Program-made: the position numbers and the translations under genes
NCBI GenBank assembly: GCA_964409335.1
Contig: CAYPCW010000015.1
Span: forward strand, 1-48,152
DNA from: JABMOW01 sp964409335
Lineage (GTDB): Bacteria; Fidelibacterota; Marinisomatia; SCGC-AAA003-L08; JACNLC01
Direction: 5' to 3'
DNA length: 48,152 nucleotides
Notes under the pieces: generated by a model
Seen by the model: only the letters and a program-made list of their open reading frames with translations
What the model was told of the DNA's origin: nothing
Database searches by the model: none
In this document: positions 44,501-48,152 of the stretch, one piece after another
Layout of the letters: each line of letters opens with the position of its first letter
Position numbering within the stretch: position 1 is the stretch's first letter

Positions 44501-47500
44501 GGCGTTCGATTCAATAATGACAATTACACCTGGTCGACACCCCGGTTTGACCATTGTCTTGTTGAAAATAATACCAGTCACGGAATATCCCTCAGATATC
44601 GGGCGACATCAAATTCGTTCATTCGCAACAGCACCATCCAAGGTAACGGAAATGTGGGAATCTACCTTGAATATGACTGCGATCCAATTATCGAGAACAA
44701 CCGGATATTGTCTAATTATTCCACTGGAATTTATATCAGTAACAATTCATACAATGATCCGGATATTCGTCGAAACGTCATCGCTTATAACCATGGCGAC
44801 GGAGTTTATAAAAATAATAACGGCTCCCCGCAGATTGTCAATAATACGATTTACGCCAATTGGAATGACGGTATTGATATCAATTCCTCCGGTACCGAAA
44901 TTATCTCCCACAATATCATCGTAAACAATGGCGCTTATGGGATCATGTCCAATACGGAAATTGAGACCTTTGAATATAACCTGATCATTGAAAATTTGTC
45001 TGCACCCGTTTCCAATCTGGCGAATCTTCCGGTGGATTCATGGGATTTTGTTTCTTTCAATGCCAACGGGGATAGCGCAGATATCTACCTGAACATTTCC
45101 GAACCGGCTCGATTCGTCTTTAGTGACAGTACGGATTTCAGATTACAGGGGCTGTCACCGGCGGTGAATGCAGGGGATGCGAACCAGCCTGACCCTGACG
45201 GAACCCCTGCAGACCTGGGCGCAAATTATTTTGATTTTGGGAATCCCCGAAATTTGGTGACCACGGGGTATGGGGAACAATCAGTGTCTCTGAAATGGGA
45301 CGCTGTTGACCGGGATTCCCTCCTGGCGTATAATGTCTATTACCGGACCACAGATTCGTTGGATTTCACCCATTGGGGATCGTCGACAGATACGTCTGTA
45401 ACTGTTAACGGTCTTGAAAATAATATTCCCCACCAGTTTTCGGTCACCAGTCAATTCCCTGAAACCGAATCTTTATTTTCACCATCTGTATCTGAAAAAC
45501 CGGGAGAGCCGCAAATTTATATTACTCCCAACGCCATGAATTTTGAGTTTGGTCCGGATCCCACCATTCAAACATTGACGGCAACAAACACCGGGAGCCG
45601 CGATCTGCTGATCGATTTCCCGATGGGGATGGACGATCGCAGTGTTCGGTTTGATGGATCTGGTGATCTTATTAACATCGGGCTGTATTCAAATCTTTAC
45701 GGCATGTCGTCCCTCACCATCGAATCCTGGATCAAGCGATACAATTCCGGATATTTCGAATTTGTAAGCACCAACGTTACGAGGTACAGCTTATACATTG
45801 ATATATATAACCACTTGGGCGTTTACAAAGGGTATGACGGTGGGGAAAATCTCTATCAAAACTGGACCACCGATTGGGAACTTCCCGGAAACGAGTGGCA
45901 CCACATTGCTGTTACCTGGACAGGAAATATAGTGAAATTTTATGCAGATGGGGAATTGGTGTACGAAGCCGATGATGCAATCAGTAATCCCATCCCAATC
46001 GGTGGAAATAATCTCCAATTCGGACGAAGATCTGACACCAATAATTATTACCTGAACGGAAATCTCGCAGAAGTACGAATATGGAATGTCGTGCGAACGG
46101 CTGATGAAATCGTTCGGTATAAGGACAGTCCATTAACCGGTGATGAAACCGGTTTAGCCGGATATTGGCCTCTGCATAATGATTATCTCGATTATTCCCT
46201 ATGGGGGAGAAACGGGACCGCCTATGGTAACACTGCTATGAGTGCCGACACTCCGCCTGTATTACCCTTGCTGCCGATCACGGTGCTGACTCAACAGTTC
46301 ATAGTTGAACCCGGGGAGGACGCAGATATCGACCTTCTGTTCTACGAAGCCGGACTCTCCGGGACACAAGTATTTACCACCCCTATTTTGACCAACGCAT
46401 CCGATGAACCGACAATTGATTATGAGATCTCAGTGACATACAACACACAGATTCCATCGACCCCTATCTATTTTTCACCCGTAGCCCCGACCGGATTGCC
46501 CTATACCGTCGTTTTGACAAATGCCACGATTGATGGGGAAACCCTGGGGGTAGGGGACGAGGTCGCCGTAATTGACAACGACCTGTGTGTCGGTGCAGGA
46601 GTTTTCGATGGGACCTTCAATTTTGTTGTCACAGCATGGCAGGGAGACGACGGTCAGGGATTAGCAGGGTTTACGCCCGGTCACCCCATGACATTTGCCA
46701 TCTATGATAATTCTTCAGATCTTGAAGCCACCGTGGTTCCTCTGTATTCTGTTGGGAATGGTAATTTCGGCTACGGTCAGTTTACCGCTGTCAGCCTCAC
46801 ATCCACCGTATATCAGACTCAATCCATACCCGTGGCTGGGGGGCTGTTCAACCTGATCTCCTTCAATCTTCTACCCCGGTACAGTGCGGCAGCCATTATT
46901 TTTGGGGGTTTGAGTGATCTGCGCATTGTTTACAACGATACCGGCGCAGCCCTTATCCCGGAATACGGAATCAATTCCATTGGCGATATTGATTTTCGGG
47001 ACGGTTTTCATCTGTTTTCGACCAGTCCGGACACCATCAATTTTGAAGGGATCGCGATCAATCCCTCTGAATGGATGATCCATGTAAATGCCGGCCGGTG
47101 GAATTCCATCGCTTTTCTCGGGGATTCACCACTGGATGTGACGACAGTATTCCCGGATACGCTTATTGATTCCATATCGATTGTTCAAACCTTCGATGGC
47201 ACCGTCTGGATACCCTCCCTCGGTGTCAATTCTCTGGTAAATCTGATCCCGGGGTATGGATATCAGATGGCGCTGAGCAGCAGCGAAGATATTTCTTTTA
47301 TATATCAGACAGATGGGGGTATGGCGCGATCCCTGGCAAAAGCAGCACCTGAACCGGTGCATTTTCAATTCGCTGAAACCGGATTACCCTATGCGATCGT
47401 AATGGATATTGCCGAAACAGATCTAATAAGGTGGTCTGAAGGTGATGAAGTTGCCGTTTTTGATGAAGATCTGTGTGTCGGTGCCGGCATATATGACGGA

Positions 47501-47986
47501 ACGGTCAGACTGACGGTAACTGCCTGGGAGGGAAACCCGGACTTTGATATCCCCGGCTTCACCCCAGGTCACCCCATCCGGCTCATGGCGTACAATCAAT
47601 CCCACAACCTGAAATCAGAACTCCTTTTCACGTCCCTGAATGGCAATATTCAATTCGGACAAGGTGACTTTGCATTCGGGGAAATATCCGGTGCGAACCT
47701 GTTCCCCGCGACATTCGAATTACATCAGAATTTTCCAAACCCCTTTAATCCGGTTACGAATATTGAATATGCACTACCTCAGGACAGCAGGGTAACACTT
47801 ACGGTCTATACTCTCACTGGACAGCAGGTAACCACGCTGGTGAATGAAACCAGGACAGCCGGGTATTATCGTGTTCAATGGTATGGGACGGATGATTCCG
47901 GTATCTCAATGTCCAGTGGAATATACTTCTATCACTTAAAAGCCGACGGGTTTGAGCAAACGAATAAGATGTTGTTGCTGAAATGA
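41591..47986 (+). CDS. Giant modular secreted protein (Gly-rich, FN3, beta-helix, LamG, sorting domain)
   Basis: A 2131-residue exported protein. ATG 41591 has AAAGGAG ahead and a signal peptide (to about 'LIPQIN'). Order of parts: beta start; glycine-rich region (about 175-423; runs such as GGGGGGTAG); FN3 domain (about 545-640); carboxypeptidase-regulatory-like domain ('HGFVYLEGQTNHANIKI', about 647-717); right-handed beta-helix (about 733-1147); second FN3 (about 1220-1297); LamG-like domain ('DDRSVRFDGSGDLINIG', 'NEWHHIAVTW', about 1345-1547). Two copies of a 'PYxxVxxxxxxDxxxxxxGDEVAVxDxDLCVGAG' domain (about 1634-1740 and 1930-2037) flank a 170-residue repeat-rich domain. The sorting domain 'HQNFPNPFNPVTNIEYALP...KMLLLK' (about 2043-2131) ends it. 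Likely cell-surface or released scaffold; partner or ligand unknown. Confidence 0.85.
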   Translation: MKYVKTTIVSIFISMLIPQINTGTGADGAMDIPVGTSVTICDINTLTTGTNSAGSFILNVESTAGFGNGDDILIVTMHDPTRDFAQNLTGRYELNHIQTVGSGTFQLYEPLSQDFHGSNDLNHQVVRVPNYTYVNVDGTLTCPVWDGSSGGVLAFKSNNVLTISETGIIDASGKGYHGGTQYGTSHGGGQGGESYIGSGGFGGNYNNNDAHEGAGGGGAAFAYNAGARGWAGGGGGGTAGSAGIGSPTRGGAGGGGGGHAGSGGGAGYGTFGFGGHGYNNACIAEDGGDHTSGDGCVNSTGGGGGGGGAYGTPDLSLMYFGSGGGCGGRYSGFTPGTGGYGGGILMISANRIENNGVIQSNGNTGGNGTTYSGGGGGGAGGSLFLVGDDLINSGSISASGGAGGNGFYGNPGGNGGAGISRLDFIRLTIEGVIFPDPFIGNLAFGIFHNGLFNTNDDAGPYVIDADIIDEQGDAITSASLFYRINSGVWQEAAMSSDDDTLFTASIPGQVVNSPVEYYLYATDGTDQYTAPPLAPVYRYSFMVTGFPPQNLALVDNHDLSVDLNWEPPVDNMFLTGYSIYRSDAANFTPGPSTLIVTGLVDTFYTDTGLSDFHTYYYQVGADYDYDGILNSNYTSGSIVVDHTEITTLHGFVYLEGQTNHANIKIKLHPVSPSAQPDSTWTNALGHFEFDIFPGVYDITYEKSGYATYQIVTNQSVISDLDLGESTISALGISNISGNISGVWDGIYTITGDVTVANGDSLIIHPGSLIQFSGYYNFFVNGYLNASGTEGDSIIFRPLNNFQNYSPGNWQGIDFNDSSDDGSVLRFVLIEYAVDGVYWNEANATFEDSRVHHCSDRGIYTNGDTSDPSILRVITHHNVNHGLYSYNGDGVFDQINSHHNSGYGAYFYHYAHATVTHSQFNHNLSHGIRALDYSSPTFDLCEVKDNNDWGVRIDYSSPFFTDTEISGNSGYGVRFNNDNYTWSTPRFDHCLVENNTSHGISLRYRATSNSFIRNSTIQGNGNVGIYLEYDCDPIIENNRILSNYSTGIYISNNSYNDPDIRRNVIAYNHGDGVYKNNNGSPQIVNNTIYANWNDGIDINSSGTEIISHNIIVNNGAYGIMSNTEIETFEYNLIIENLSAPVSNLANLPVDSWDFVSFNANGDSADIYLNISEPARFVFSDSTDFRLQGLSPAVNAGDANQPDPDGTPADLGANYFDFGNPRNLVTTGYGEQSVSLKWDAVDRDSLLAYNVYYRTTDSLDFTHWGSSTDTSVTVNGLENNIPHQFSVTSQFPETESLFSPSVSEKPGEPQIYITPNAMNFEFGPDPTIQTLTATNTGSRDLLIDFPMGMDDRSVRFDGSGDLINIGLYSNLYGMSSLTIESWIKRYNSGYFEFVSTNVTRYSLYIDIYNHLGVYKGYDGGENLYQNWTTDWELPGNEWHHIAVTWTGNIVKFYADGELVYEADDAISNPIPIGGNNLQFGRRSDTNNYYLNGNLAEVRIWNVVRTADEIVRYKDSPLTGDETGLAGYWPLHNDYLDYSLWGRNGTAYGNTAMSADTPPVLPLLPITVLTQQFIVEPGEDADIDLLFYEAGLSGTQVFTTPILTNASDEPTIDYEISVTYNTQIPSTPIYFSPVAPTGLPYTVVLTNATIDGETLGVGDEVAVIDNDLCVGAGVFDGTFNFVVTAWQGDDGQGLAGFTPGHPMTFAIYDNSSDLEATVVPLYSVGNGNFGYGQFTAVSLTSTVYQTQSIPVAGGLFNLISFNLLPRYSAAAIIFGGLSDLRIVYNDTGAALIPEYGINSIGDIDFRDGFHLFSTSPDTINFEGIAINPSEWMIHVNAGRWNSIAFLGDSPLDVTTVFPDTLIDSISIVQTFDGTVWIPSLGVNSLVNLIPGYGYQMALSSSEDISFIYQTDGGMARSLAKAAPEPVHFQFAETGLPYAIVMDIAETDLIRWSEGDEVAVFDEDLCVGAGIYDGTVRLTVTAWEGNPDFDIPGFTPGHPIRLMAYNQSHNLKSELLFTSLNGNIQFGQGDFAFGEISGANLFPATFELHQNFPNPFNPVTNIEYALPQDSRVTLTVYTLTGQQVTTLVNETRTAGYYRVQWYGTDDSGISMSSGIYFYHLKADGFEQTNKMLLLK

Positions 47987-48152
47987 ACACGATCTCTCAA
48001 AAAATGAGGACTCAAACCCTGAAAGGGTTCCGAACTATACCTGTTTACCAGATAAAGAATTTGAGGGGCTGTCAGGGTTCATACTCATATGGTATTAATT
48101 CGGGATAAAGTTGTGTAAATGAAAGAACCTGTAAATATAACCATCTGTTTGG
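47987..48152 (+). other. Tail of the window after the giant gene
   Basis: No gene start is visible in the last 165 bases. A short hairpin AACCCT-GAA-AGGGTT (48015-48029) follows the stop by 28 bases without a T-run; it may mark the 3' end of the long transcript. Confidence 0.4.

Overview
The window looks like a chromosomal contig from an uncultured Gram-negative bacterium of the FCB superphylum, most likely Candidatus Marinimicrobia (Neomarinimicrobiota, SAR406) or a close relative. The case rests on C-terminal 'xPNPFNP' secretion/sorting domains that end in a KxLLLK-like basic tail, dockerin-like calcium repeats (GDxNxDGxxxxxDIV) on many exported proteins, 'GCTDxxAxNYDPxAxxDDGSCEY' repeats, duplicated 'GDEVAVFDxxLCVGAG' domains, and an outer-membrane-centred gene content (TolC, RND pump, beta-barrels, lipid-A type glycosyltransferases). 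No rRNA, CRISPR array, prophage or intact transposon is visible. A block of 100 Ns at 24628-24727 marks an assembly gap inside a tandem repeat.

Layout. 1-3192: a tightly overlapping saccharide-decoration operon: 5'-truncated sulfotransferase, zinc-ribbon C-methyltransferase, GtrB-like polyprenyl-phosphate glycosyltransferase and GtrA-like membrane protein. 3193-5918: an accessory, AT-rich patch. It holds a small outer-membrane barrel gene whose stop codon lies inside an attC-like structure, an addiction-module antitoxin, and a wrecked toxin fused to the tail of a REP-associated tyrosine transposase, with a REP-like hairpin at its stop. 5901-12035: a MarR regulator with a likely self-operator and a complete tripartite RND efflux operon. 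12181-17544: two dockerin-bearing subtilases and an Ig-like lipoprotein. 17604-21731: mannose-1-phosphate guanylyltransferase, a small unknown protein, an EF-G-like GTPase and a HIT protein. 21728-24376 (minus strand): GT2, LAB_N and GT39 genes, a lipid-A/glycan modification operon. 24574-25228: tandem tRNA-Asn half-repeats, an intact tRNA-Asn and a GIY-YIG nuclease gene.

25477-29939: a secreted pyroglutamyl-peptidase-like protein with dockerin repeats, an isoaspartyl peptidase/asparaginase and a hybrid histidine kinase. 29946-38760 (minus strand): two large beta-helix proteins carrying cohesin-like and dockerin-like modules, an outer-membrane protein, a Big_1-type Ig-repeat lipoprotein and a pilin-like protein. 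38946-40990: a CCA-adding enzyme and an exported PPOX-family protein. 41591-47986: a 2131-residue modular surface protein (glycine-rich, FN3, beta-helix, LamG, duplicated domains, sorting signal).

Together the window is rich in surface biology: sugar nucleotides and glycan/lipid-A decoration, efflux, and a large set of exported proteases and adhesin-like scaffolds that share dockerin-like or sorting modules. The most unusual items are the cohesin-like plus dockerin-like pairing within single proteins, the attC-like site with its cassette-like gene, the toxin-transposase chimaera, the tandem tRNA-Asn half-repeats and the extracellular C15-like protein with an apparent Cys-to-Ser change. All functions are inferred by reading the sequence; no database search was possible.
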